Shown here piece by piece: positions 26,743 to 34,431 of a stretch of 40,742 nt of DNA. The stretch spans positions 1 through 40,742 of the forward strand of contig NZ_QMEA01000085.1 in assembly GCF_012912105.1 (NCBI RefSeq), given 5' to 3'. This stretch comes from Brasilonema sp. UFV-L1. GTDB taxonomy: Bacteria; Cyanobacteriota; Cyanobacteriia; Cyanobacteriales; Nostocaceae. The notes under the pieces are model-generated. The model saw only the letters and a program-made list of their open reading frames with translations. It had not been told where the DNA came from and did no database searches. Both the position numbers and the translations under genes were made by a program. Position 1 is the stretch's first letter; every line of letters starts with the position of its first letter.

Positions 26743-27417
26743 ATGAATTCAGTAACTACCAACTCAACATTATTACTTCCAGAAGTACAAGCTGTTCTTG
26801 AACGGCTGCATACCTTAGCTGACACTAACGACGCTACGATGATTCAGCAGGTTATGGAGAGTGGTTCTGATTGGAAGTCCTCAAGTTCTGAACAGAAATC
26901 AGGAATGTTCCGCGAGGCGCTGCTACCGATTTCAAGGGATATTGGCAGATTCCTTTATGGAGTCGCTCGTTCTATTTCTGCCAAACACATTGTTGAATTC
27001 GGTACGTCTTACGGTGTCTCTACAATCTATTTTGCTGCCGCCATGCGCGATAATGGTGGCGGATTAGTTGTCGGTTCAGAGCTTGAAAACAGTAAGGTTG
27101 CTAAGGCAAATCAAAATCTTGCAGAAGCAGGATTATCACAATTCGTCGAGATTCGTGCTGGTGATGCTCTCCAGACGTTGCGTTACAACAACACAATAGA
27201 TTTACTCTTTCTTGATGGCTGGAAAGACATCTATTTGGACGTTTTACATCTTGTGTTGGGTAACCTTCGGCAAGGTTCTGTCATTGTGGCTGATGATGTA
27301 GAGCTTTTCCGAGATGACCTCGCACCCTATCTGGATTATATCCGTAATCCTGCTCATAGTTTTGTCTCAGTTAGGCTACCGCTTGAAGACGGAATTGAGT
27401 ATTCTGTCAAACTCTGA
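26743..27417 (+). CDS. class I SAM-dependent O-methyltransferase
   Basis: 224 residues from ATG 26743, with GGAG eight bases upstream. It matches the caffeoyl-CoA/catechol-type O-methyltransferase family (methyltransferase 3). The SAM motif is VEFGTSYGVSTIYFAAAM, with the acidic SELEN loop, and DLLFLDGWKDIYLDVL carries the metal-binding Asp. VIVADDVEL gives the other metal ligands. Substrate unknown, likely a small molecule with adjacent hydroxyls. It is last in the row. A diverged copy of its 3' end and downstream bases is at 29162-29207. Confidence 0.85.
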   Translation: MNSVTTNSTLLLPEVQAVLERLHTLADTNDATMIQQVMESGSDWKSSSSEQKSGMFREALLPISRDIGRFLYGVARSISAKHIVEFGTSYGVSTIYFAAAMRDNGGGLVVGSELENSKVAKANQNLAEAGLSQFVEIRAGDALQTLRYNNTIDLLFLDGWKDIYLDVLHLVLGNLRQGSVIVADDVELFRDDLAPYLDYIRNPAHSFVSVRLPLEDGIEYSVKL

Positions 27418-27641
27418 TGAATATGAGCGTACTGAAATTGGGTAGTCTTAGATTTTGCACCTGAGTGAAAAACCGGGTTGCTTGAAAATGCCTACTCCTA
27501 GAAACCTTAGAGCTATTTTCAGCTAAATGAACCACATTTTTTTACCTCACGCAAAGGCGCAAAGAAGAACGCAAAAATGTGGTCTAAATAAATGAAAACT
27601 TAAGAATGACAGCAAGCCTTAATGTGTGATTTGAGAATTTG
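27418..27641. other. spacer with half CCGGGTT repeat and 11-bp inverted repeat
   Basis: GAAAAACCGGGTTGCTT at 27467-27483 is a half copy of the 6402 repeat. ACCACATTTTT (27531-27541) and AAAAATGTGGT (27573-27583) form an 11-bp pair. No gene. Confidence 0.5.
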
Positions 27642-27927
27642 TCACCTATTTTTATCTACAATCGGATGATCTTCGGTATCCACATCTAGCTCTTCTCGAC
27701 GAACCTGTTCTTGCGAGTTAACCATTTCTTGCTCTACTTGTTTCCTGATTCTGACTTCTTCACGTAAGACGGCTTGTTTGTGAATATCAGGCTTCTGTTC
27801 GTAGATATCCATACGTGCGACTTCTCCAGAGCGGAAAGCAGCTTCCCCAGGAGAAACAGGTTGAAGAGCGTTTTCTGGAGTCACTCGCTCAATCACAACT
27901 CGCTTTTGACCAACCGCCAATTCGCCA
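27642..27927 (-). pseudogene. DUF2382 (YsnF/AvaK-type) C-terminal fragment
   Basis: The minus strand encodes GELAVGQKRVVIERVTP followed by VSPGEAAFRSGEVARM, DIHKQAVLREEVRIRKQ and RREELDVDTED, i.e. the C-terminal half of a DUF2382 stress-protein domain. The frame can be followed upstream only to about 27927, where it loses similarity. The only in-frame start is a TTG at 27920. I read it as a 5'-truncated gene. It ends at the junction with an SLH-like fragment on the opposite strand. Confidence 0.65.
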
Positions 27928-27928
27928 G

Positions 27929-28036
27929 GTAAAAAGTGGTGCTGTATATAAAGACATTCCTGCTGGCTATTGGGCTACTCGTCCCATTGAGTCAGCGTAT
28001 CAACACGGAAAGGTACAAGTTCAGAAGCAAGAGTAA
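27929..28036 (+). pseudogene. SLH-domain-like fragment
   Basis: In the plus frame the sequence GAVYKDIPAGYWATRPIESA resembles the core of an S-layer homology repeat (D-x-P-x-x-Y/H-W-A). It stops after about 35 residues and has no start of its own. It begins within a few bases of where the DUF2382 frame on the other strand breaks off, so a rearrangement joined two gene fragments here. Confidence 0.45.
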
Positions 28037-28110
28037 AATTACGTTTTTGCCAGGAATGTAAAATCGCCAATTGAGCGCGCGGGATTGGTGATCAGGGTAT
28101 TCCGGGGTAG

Positions 28111-28136
28111 TAACCCGCAACGCCGGGTTATTTTAT
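28111..28136 (+). terminator. terminator-like hairpin upstream of the methyltransferase
   Basis: TAACCCG-CAACGC-CGGGTTA followed by TTTTAT, 35 bases before the methyltransferase start. It could end transcripts from the left. Confidence 0.5.
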
Positions 28137-28147
28137 CTGAAGTGTAC

Positions 28148-28187
28148 TAACTCATATCAGCTTTCAGGAAAATGGCGAGAGAGAAAA
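28148..28187 (-). pseudogene. relic of a vapC 3' end
   Basis: This 40-base segment matches 29241-29280, the 3' end of the PIN toxin gene, at 37 of 40 positions. On the minus strand it reads FLSRHFPES-stop, against FLSRYFSES-stop for the intact gene. The start codon and first residues of the plus-strand methyltransferase (MAREK) use the antisense of this relic. Confidence 0.7.
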
Positions 28188-28981
28188 AGATTAACTATTA
28201 CGATAACATTGCACAAATCTACGATCGCACGCGCTGGTTAACAGAGTCAGTAGCAGAGGAAGTGGCAGACTTTATCCTTAAACTTGTTTGTGCAACACCT
28301 GAGACATCTTTTTTAGAACCAGGTGTTGGTACAGGCTTAAATGTTCTTCCTTTCGTCAAGCGTGGTTATTCAGTGACAGGAATTGATATTTCTTCAGAAA
28401 TGCTTGCTCAGTTCCGTCAGAAATTTAATGAAACTCCCCAAAATTTGAAGTTGATTCATGCTGATGCTTCACATTTGCCTTTTCTAGACAATAGTTTCGA
28501 CGTTGTACTAACTGTTCATATGCTTCATTTCGTTTCTGATTGGAGAGCATTTTTAGATGATATTAATCGAGTATTGAAACCTGGAGGTTTTTATCTTAAT
28601 TGTCAATGGATTACACCACCAGCCCGCAAAGAATTTGAAGATTATTTTCGAGCTATCCTGGCTAAGTATGAGGGTGGTAAGCAAGAATCCAAGCGTATTA
28701 ATGCAATTATTCAAGAAATAGATGTGGAAGAATATTTCTACGGTAGAGGAGTCAAGTCAAATTATTTTATTGCTAAAGAATGGACAGTTAAAAACACTGT
28801 TAGGGAACTACTAAGTTTTTTGAAATCACGAGCATACGGCTTATGTTGGCAAGTACCAGATGAGATGTTTAACGAAATAATGAATGAGCTTGAGGAGTTT
28901 TGTATTAAGCATTACGGCTCTCTAGAAGAAGTTCTTTCTTCCGAAGCTAAGTTTGAAATATGGGCTTACAGAGCGGTCTAA
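28172..28981 (+). CDS. class I SAM-dependent methyltransferase
   Basis: A 269-residue protein of the methyltransferase 11 (UbiE/MenG-like) type. Motif I is FLEPGVGTGLNVLPFVKRGY (~46-65), then the acidic GIDIS loop, DASHLPFLDNSFDVVLTVHM (motifs II/III) and the post-motif RVLKPGGFYLN. The N-terminus (MAREKKINYYDNIAQIYDR) starts in a relic of a vapC gene, so the first few residues may be acquired. The stop codon lies at the edge of a MITE. The substrate is unknown. The gene is intact through all motifs. Confidence 0.8.
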   Translation: MAREKKINYYDNIAQIYDRTRWLTESVAEEVADFILKLVCATPETSFLEPGVGTGLNVLPFVKRGYSVTGIDISSEMLAQFRQKFNETPQNLKLIHADASHLPFLDNSFDVVLTVHMLHFVSDWRAFLDDINRVLKPGGFYLNCQWITPPARKEFEDYFRAILAKYEGGKQESKRINAIIQEIDVEEYFYGRGVKSNYFIAKEWTVKNTVRELLSFLKSRAYGLCWQVPDEMFNEIMNELEEFCIKHYGSLEEVLSSEAKFEIWAYRAV

Positions 28982-29152
28982 TAAGTAGGTCAACATTGAA
29001 AAACGTAAGATAGAATTTTTGCGATTACTACCCTGCGGGAAGCCCCCTCCGGGGTCTACGCTGCACTGCGTTGCCCGCCACGGCTATCGCCGAACGCCTC
29101 GCGGCTTCGGCTCGTAATGACATTTTACGTTTAATTAGGTTGACCTACTTAT
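28981..29152. mobile_element. 172-bp MITE abutting the methyltransferase stop codon
   Basis: Perfect 14-bp terminal repeats ATAAGTAGGTCAAC (28981-28994) and GTTGACCTACTTAT (29139-29152), continuing with weaker AACGTAA/TTACGTT pairing. The interior is GC-rich repeat DNA. The stop TAA of the methyltransferase uses the first base of the element. No convincing target duplication is seen. Confidence 0.7.
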
Positions 29153-29161
29153 CAGAAAAAT

Positions 29162-29207
29162 TTCTGTCAAAATTTGATAGAATATCCACGTACTGTAATT
29201 GGGTAGT
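29162..29207 (+). pseudogene. relic of an O-methyltransferase 3' end
   Basis: TTCTGTCAAA then TTTGATAGAATAT and ACGTACTGTAATTGGGTAGT aligns with 27402-27446, which covers the last codons (SVKL-stop) and the downstream bases of the O-methyltransferase, with about seven differences or gaps in 46 bases. Confidence 0.55.
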
Positions 29208-29249
29208 GAAGTATCTTATTTGAACAGTATTAACTAGTATTAACTAATA

Positions 29250-29672
29250 TCAGCTTTCAGAAAAATAGCGAGAGAGAAAATCTTGAGGTGTCAAAATGGG
29301 AATTTGATTAAATTCAGTCAAGACTAGTAAATCTAAATCACCAGTAATAATGACTTCCACACTCGCTGCAACAGCTGCAGCTAAAATTTTATTATCTTTG
29401 GAATCGCGTAATTGAGGTGCATCAACAGAAATATCTGGACACATCTGTATGACATCTCTTGTTGCATTAATGACATCATCTACATTCAAATCTAAAGATT
29501 GGATTTTGGACTGAAATTTTCTACGGCGTAAAGTTGTTTCTAATTCTAGAAATAAAGCTTCAGAAGCAAAAATAGTAATTTGATTATCTTCTGCAAGTAT
29601 TAAAACTTTATCTGGTACACCTCCCCACAACAAAGCTGATATCCAAACGTTAACATCAACGACAACTTTCAT
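29250..29672 (-). CDS. PIN-domain toxin (putative TA toxin, PIN family)
   Basis: A 140-residue PIN nuclease. The acidic ligands are Asp6 (VVDVNVW), Glu in FLELETTLRR, Asp in RDSKDNKILAAA and Asp in ITGDLDLLVL, so the active site looks whole. It overlaps the AbrB-like antitoxin by four bases (ATGA). The pair fits the COG1569 type of toxin-antitoxin, where the toxin cleaves RNA. The 3' end is duplicated as a relic at 28148. Confidence 0.88.
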   Translation of the reverse strand: MKVVVDVNVWISALLWGGVPDKVLILAEDNQITIFASEALFLELETTLRRRKFQSKIQSLDLNVDDVINATRDVIQMCPDISVDAPQLRDSKDNKILAAAVAASVEVIITGDLDLLVLTEFNQIPILTPQDFLSRYFSES

Positions 29673-29923
29673 TTTTCAGTCCAAAGTTCTTGTCGAACTT
29701 CCTTGACTATCTGACTGATTTCTTTCAGTGTAGGTTGATTGGGGTCTGAACCTGCTTCTTGTACTCGTCTTCTTAATTCTTTTAATGTTAGTGGTTTACG
29801 GATTTTTTTGAACACAATTTCATCTTCTGTGACTGAAACTTCATACTCAGTCAATGGCTTTAGTTTTTCTAACAATTCTGATGGTATTTCTAGTTTTCCA
29901 TCATCTGTTACTTTGACAATCAT
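29669..29923 (-). CDS. AbrB/SpoVT-like antitoxin
   Basis: An 84-residue protein: MIVKVTDDGKLEIPSELLEK is the swapped-hairpin AbrB DNA-binding fold, followed by a helical tail (LKELRRRVQEAGSDPNQPTL) that would wrap around the toxin. It precedes and overlaps the PIN toxin by four bases, the standard order. It probably represses its own promoter upstream of 29923. Confidence 0.85.
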   Translation of the reverse strand: MIVKVTDDGKLEIPSELLEKLKPLTEYEVSVTEDEIVFKKIRKPLTLKELRRRVQEAGSDPNQPTLKEISQIVKEVRQELWTEK

Positions 29924-30189
29924 ACTGTGCTAGATGTCCAGGGTGATTTTGTTGATTTTTGTTACGAGGTTTTTTGAGTTCAGGGGTTTATAGCCACAGA
30001 TAAAAAGACCCAGGCTGAATAAACTCAGCCACTGCCTTGGGTATCCAAATATCATGAATAACTTTCATGAATCCACGCTTTTGGTTAGTCTAGAATTTAT
30101 AGAGGGTTTAAATAACTCTACCAAAAGTAGGTATGGAACATGACATAACTATGCAAAAAATTCAGATTCTGTCTGCAAAGTCGTTATAC
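29924..30189. other. spacer with minus-strand terminator
   Basis: No gene. It contains the terminator at 30008 and AT-rich DNA upstream of the antitoxin. Confidence 0.5.
30008..30042 (-). terminator. intrinsic terminator for the small membrane-protein gene
   Basis: On the minus strand ACCCA...GGCTGA-GTTTAT-TCAGCC-TGGGT folds with a 7-base bulge and is followed by CTTTTTAT. It is about 150 bases after the end of the 50-residue gene and before the antitoxin gene. Confidence 0.55.
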
Positions 30190-30342
30190 TTATACATCAC
30201 GCGCTTTGAAAAAATTATAGATCGCAAGAGTAATGGCTAAAACTAACGCGATATGAATGAGATTCCCTGCAATTTGAAGTACCAGCCCCAATACCCAGAA
30301 AGCAAACAGTAAAACGACAAGACCCCAAAGTATGCCTAACAT
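30190..30342 (-). CDS. small membrane protein, lmo0937/DUF5670-like
   Basis: A 50-residue protein from ATG 30342 beginning MLGILWGLVVLLFAFWVLGL and continuing QIAGNLIHIALVLAITLAIY with a short basic end. Two hydrophobic helices joined by AGNLIH match the lmo0937 family of small two-helix membrane proteins. The family has no firm role; members are often stress-related. It is transcribed away from the flavoprotein gene and followed by a terminator. The short length and near-perfect family pattern give good support. Confidence 0.75.
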   Translation of the reverse strand: MLGILWGLVVLLFAFWVLGLVLQIAGNLIHIALVLAITLAIYNFFKARDV

Positions 30343-30534
30343 AATTTTTGATTCCGGTTTAGAGTAGAGGATTTCTATCAGAATAATTCTAATTGACTAA
30401 CAAAAAATAATTGAGACACAAATTTTTAACCATACTCATCTCTATGATATCAAACCGGGCACTTAGAACGAAAGTGCAACAAGGGTTAATGGTGACTTAA
30501 ATTAATATAAAAAAATGAGAGGAGAACAGAACAA

Positions 30535-31773
30535 GTGAAACCGCTACGGGTTATAGTTGTAGGTGGTGGCGCGGCTGGTTTTTTTGGTGCAATCGCAGCA
30601 GCCAAAGCTAACCCTCATGCGCAAGTGACAATACTCGAAGCCAGTCGCCAAGTCCTGGTAAAAGTTCGCATTTCTGGTGGTGGACGCTGCAACGTCACTC
30701 AAGCTTGTTTCGATCCATCAGGATTGGTACAAAATTATCCTAGAGGGGGAAAAGCCTTGCTAGGTGCGTTCACGCGCTTTCAAGCTAAGGATACAGTCGC
30801 TTGGTTTGCTACCCACGGAGTACCCCTCAAAACTGAAGCTGATGGCAGAATGTTCCCCATTACTGATAGTTCTGAAACTATAGTCAACTGTCTGATAAAT
30901 ACTGCAAAAACAGCTGGTGTACACATACGTACAGGAACGCTGATTGTTGCTGTCAAACCACTCAGTACTCATTTTGAAATTTCTTTAAAGTCGGGAGAGG
31001 TTTTAGAGTGTAATAGCTTGCTACTTGCTACAGGTAGCAATCCCATAGGCTACAAAATAGCACAAAAGTTGGGACACACAATTGAACCACCAGTTCCCTC
31101 GTTATTTACCTTCAATATCATTGATGAAAAAGTTTTGAAGTTGGCTGGTATAAGCGTCAACCCTGTGCGCTTGCGTTTAAGCATCCCAGGACACCCTCAA
31201 CTAGAACAAACAGGACCATTACTCATTACCCATTGGGGTTTCAGTGGTCCTGCTGTGCTAAAACTTTCTGCATGGGGTGCGAGAGTCTTGCATTCAAACA
31301 ACTATCAAGCGACTTTACTTGTGAGTTGGCTACCCCATCTTAAGCCAGAAGAAGTCCGGCAGAAGTTACTAGCAGTTAAAAATGAAGTCGCAAAACGGGC
31401 GATCGCCTTGCATCGCGGCGTAGACTTACCCCATCGTCTTTGGCAATACATTATCTCACGTGCGGGAGTCACAAAAGAAGACCGTTGGGCAGAATTATCA
31501 AACAAAACACTCAACCTGTTGGTACAAGAACTTACTCAAGGACATTACCAAATAAAGGGCAAAGGAGTTTTTAAGGAAGAATTTGTCACCTGTGGCGGTG
31601 TCAACCTTAAAGAAGTCAACTTTAAAACAATGGAAAGTCGATTAGTTCCTGGGCTTCACTTTGCTGGAGAAATTTTGGATATTGATGGTGTGACTGGCGG
31701 TTTTAATTTTCAAAGTGCTTGGACGACAGGATATTTAGCAGGGTTGGGAGCAGTTAACTCAGAACTTGTCTAA
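30535..31773 (+). CDS. NAD(P)/FAD-dependent oxidoreductase, HI0933/BaiN family
   Basis: 412 residues from a GTG codon, preceded by AGGAG. The FAD-binding motif VVGGGAAGFFGAIAA is at the N-terminus, with the family-specific GGGRCNVTQ soon after. The C-terminal stretch ILDIDGVTGGFNFQSAW is the second FAD contact typical of HI0933-like flavoproteins. GGVNLKEV precedes it. The physiological substrate of this family is mostly unknown; one member (BaiN) acts on bile-acid derivatives. A small cyanobacterial gene follows after 30 bases. Confidence 0.92.
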   Translation: MKPLRVIVVGGGAAGFFGAIAAAKANPHAQVTILEASRQVLVKVRISGGGRCNVTQACFDPSGLVQNYPRGGKALLGAFTRFQAKDTVAWFATHGVPLKTEADGRMFPITDSSETIVNCLINTAKTAGVHIRTGTLIVAVKPLSTHFEISLKSGEVLECNSLLLATGSNPIGYKIAQKLGHTIEPPVPSLFTFNIIDEKVLKLAGISVNPVRLRLSIPGHPQLEQTGPLLITHWGFSGPAVLKLSAWGARVLHSNNYQATLLVSWLPHLKPEEVRQKLLAVKNEVAKRAIALHRGVDLPHRLWQYIISRAGVTKEDRWAELSNKTLNLLVQELTQGHYQIKGKGVFKEEFVTCGGVNLKEVNFKTMESRLVPGLHFAGEILDIDGVTGGFNFQSAWTTGYLAGLGAVNSELV

Positions 31774-31803
31774 AATAGTCTCAAAATTACTGGAGATTCT
31801 TTA

Positions 31804-32040
31804 ATGACTTTTGAACAACTACAAATAGGCGATTATTTTCGGATACCTGGTATGAGTTCCGGGTTTGTGTATAGAAAAGCTAGTAGTTCAAATTGCAGTC
31901 TGAATGCTGCATTACAACCAATCCGACCTGGAACAACAGTACTACCACTGACTCCTGCAGAAATCACTCACCATTTTGCAACAAAGTTTGCGACAAAGCT
32001 AGAGTTCCTTAAAAGCCTCAGAGGTTCCATAAACGGCTAA
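31804..32040 (+). CDS. conserved-type hypothetical protein, 78 residues
   Basis: I do not recognise a named family. It reads MTFEQLQIGDYFRIPGMSSG at the start, which resembles short cyanobacterial hypothetical proteins with an FxxLxxGDxF opening seen in small beta proteins. No signal peptide, helix or metal motif is visible. HHFATKFATK shows a small internal duplication. It starts 30 bases after the flavoprotein gene with GGAG upstream, so it is probably the second gene of that transcript. Confidence 0.6.
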   Translation: MTFEQLQIGDYFRIPGMSSGFVYRKASSSNCSLNAALQPIRPGTTVLPLTPAEITHHFATKFATKLEFLKSLRGSING

Positions 32041-32043
32041 TCA

Positions 32044-32070
32044 CAGGGCAAACGCACCTTCAAGTGGTAC
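32044..32070. mobile_element. solo ISAs1-type end
   Basis: The segment begins CAGGGCAAACGCACCTT and then AAGTGG and ACA. Over 27 bases it differs at two positions from the right end of the complete ISAs1 at 36194-37836. No second end or transposase lies within the 32041-32244 gap, so this is a relic or solo end. Confidence 0.6.
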
Positions 32071-32244
32071 ACTCATAGTTGAGTATCGAATAAATATATG
32101 CACTTCAAATACTACTTATACGGGTATTGATTGCATGCGCTCGCTCAGTGGTAACTGGTAATCTGTGAATAGATAATGAGTCACGCTTAATCCAATTACC
32201 TATTAGTGATTACCAATAATGATTGATAAAGGTTAGAAGTAAAT

Positions 32245-34230
32245 TTGACTAGCAACATTAAGAGAAATTTTCGCTCAGAAGCCTCTTGGCAGAAGCGCCT
32301 ACAGTATAACTTCGACAACTTTATGTCGAAAGGAGGATTGTCAGTCTTTCTGGCATTACTGTCCTTATTTATAGGTGCTTTTGTTGTCATGACAATTGCC
32401 CGTTATATATCTGAACAGTTATTTCCTAATACAAATCCAGAACAATCTCCAGATCTGTACTGGGAGATATTCGTACAACTCATTGGGCTAAGAGACACAG
32501 GAGATGAGGCCAATGTTGCTACTAAGATTATTGGTGTTGTCACAATTTTTATCGGCTTAGTTTTATTTTCCAGCCTGGTAGCTTTCATTACCCAGGAATT
32601 TGAATCAAGACTTCAGATATTGCGTCAGGGTAAAAGCCCAGTCATAGAAGAAAATCATACGCTCATTTTAGGATTCAGCGACAGAGTCATAGATATTATC
32701 AAAGAGTTAATCGTTGCTAATGAATCCGTTGCAGACGCAGTTGTTGTTATCCTGTCTCAAAAGCAGAAGGAGGAGATGGATAATTTCCTCCGAAATAATT
32801 TAGGTGAACTGAAAACCACACGAGTGGTTACTCGTAATGGCTTAATTACTAATTTAAATGATCTGAATAAAGTTGCAGTCAAAGTTGCTAAATCAGTGAT
32901 CATTTTGAATGATGCCAAAGCTTCAGACTCGGAAGAATCGAAGACTTTAGCTGATGCACGAGCTGTCAAAGCAATCCTGGCAGTGCTAGCAGCTAATGAA
33001 GAAGATTCCTTGCCACCTGTTATAGTAGAATTGCACTCGCAGCAATATCGCCGACTCGCTGAAAATATTGCTCCAGGAACAGTCACCACTCTTAATGAAG
33101 CTGATATTTTAGCTCGGATTTTAGTTCAAACTTCACGGAGTGTAGGATTAGCAACAGTTTATTTAAACTTGGTAGGTTTTGAAGGTAACGAATTCTATTT
33201 CTATCGTGCAGAAAAAGGTTGGCAAAACTTGAATTTTGGTGAATTACCATTTCATTTTTCAAATGGTATACCTATAGGTGTCCGTCATGCAGATGCCACC
33301 CTAACAATAAAACCAAACAAAGATTACCAGCTAGCTGAAAATGATGAAATTATCATCCTAGCAGAAGACGACTCAACCATCCAGTTTCATCCACAACCTG
33401 TCGTGCAACCTAAGAATTTTGGCTATGGTGACTATTGCAAAACTCTAGAGCGAAAACCTGAAAAGCATCTTATTATTGGCTGGAATAGCAAAACTCTTAT
33501 TACACTCAGTGAATATGCCAAATACCTGATCTCTGGTTCAGAGGTTAACCTGGTGGTAGAGGATTTAACATCAAAAATACAAGCTGAATTTGACAATATT
33601 GCCAAAAGTTATCCACACATTAAGATGGATGCTCTGCAAGTTAATCTGGACTCTGTTGAGCAGCTTGTTCTCCTCAAACCCTATGAATATAATAGCATCT
33701 CAATTTTAGCAGGTAGAGGTGAAAATGCCGAGGAAATTGACGCTAAAACCCTCACGATTTTGTTAGAATTACGGCAAATTTTCCGAGAATATACCGCTCA
33801 AACCGAAAACCAAGTCACCACCGAATTGATTGCAGAAATCATTGACTCTGAAGACACCGACTTGGTTATCAAAGCAGGTGTTAAAGACTTTCTCCTGACA
33901 AATCAATTTGTCTCTAAAATTCTAGCTCAAGTTTCTCAAGAGCCTGATGTGATGTCAATCTATCACGATTTATTCTCAGTAGAGGGGAGCGAGTTATATA
34001 TCAAGCCCATATCGCTTTACTTTTCAAGCGCACAACTTGGAAATTTGACTTTCGCTGACTGTGTAAAAGCTGCACAAGAACGTGACGAATTGTGTATTGG
34101 CGTGAGAATTAACACACTGATTCAGGATAGAAATAAAAATTTTGGTATTGACTTAGTACCAAGTCTGGATAAGCAACTCAGTCTCAATTTTAATGATGCA
34201 CTGATTACCTTAGCTGAGAATGAAACATGA
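32245..34230 (+). CDS. CASTOR/POLLUX-like ion channel protein
   Basis: 661 residues from a TTG codon; no ATG lies upstream, and the first ATG, at residue 27, would cut the basic RLQYNFDNFMSKGG leader conserved in the family. Two membrane helices at ~32-54 and ~92-117 enclose a pore-like loop (WEIFVQLIGL). Two RCK-type Rossmann domains follow, beginning TLILGFSDRV (~139) and HLIIGWNSKTL (~410). Plant CASTOR and POLLUX are nuclear-envelope cation channels in symbiosis signalling; bacterial relatives are less characterised. It is likely a ligand-gated K+ or Ca2+ channel in the plasma membrane. It is convergent with comB. Confidence 0.85.
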   Translation: MTSNIKRNFRSEASWQKRLQYNFDNFMSKGGLSVFLALLSLFIGAFVVMTIARYISEQLFPNTNPEQSPDLYWEIFVQLIGLRDTGDEANVATKIIGVVTIFIGLVLFSSLVAFITQEFESRLQILRQGKSPVIEENHTLILGFSDRVIDIIKELIVANESVADAVVVILSQKQKEEMDNFLRNNLGELKTTRVVTRNGLITNLNDLNKVAVKVAKSVIILNDAKASDSEESKTLADARAVKAILAVLAANEEDSLPPVIVELHSQQYRRLAENIAPGTVTTLNEADILARILVQTSRSVGLATVYLNLVGFEGNEFYFYRAEKGWQNLNFGELPFHFSNGIPIGVRHADATLTIKPNKDYQLAENDEIIILAEDDSTIQFHPQPVVQPKNFGYGDYCKTLERKPEKHLIIGWNSKTLITLSEYAKYLISGSEVNLVVEDLTSKIQAEFDNIAKSYPHIKMDALQVNLDSVEQLVLLKPYEYNSISILAGRGENAEEIDAKTLTILLELRQIFREYTAQTENQVTTELIAEIIDSEDTDLVIKAGVKDFLLTNQFVSKILAQVSQEPDVMSIYHDLFSVEGSELYIKPISLYFSSAQLGNLTFADCVKAAQERDELCIGVRINTLIQDRNKNFGIDLVPSLDKQLSLNFNDALITLAENET

Positions 34231-34431
34231 GAAGAATATTAAAGCAACGTTTCATACAACATTTCAAACTAGTACAGCGTGGCAGAAATAAAGCACCCAT
34301 TATTCACAGACAAAAAGCTTTCAGTTGAGATGTTTTTGAGTTGAAGAAAAAAAGCTTTTAAGCCCTTCCCTGACTACTGTCTAGAAAGGGACAAAAGCAA
34401 AAGTCAAAAAAGAATTGTTTGGTTATTTGTT
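34231..34431. other. spacer between convergent genes
   Basis: No gene. A weak hairpin (CCCTTCC...GAAAGGG near 34361-34390) may end transcripts from either side. Confidence 0.4.

Noticed and set aside
27815-27928. The left part of a plus-strand frame leading into the SLH fragment
   Set aside because: It is antisense to the DUF2382 frame and shows no similarity of its own; only the part after ~27929 resembles SLH.
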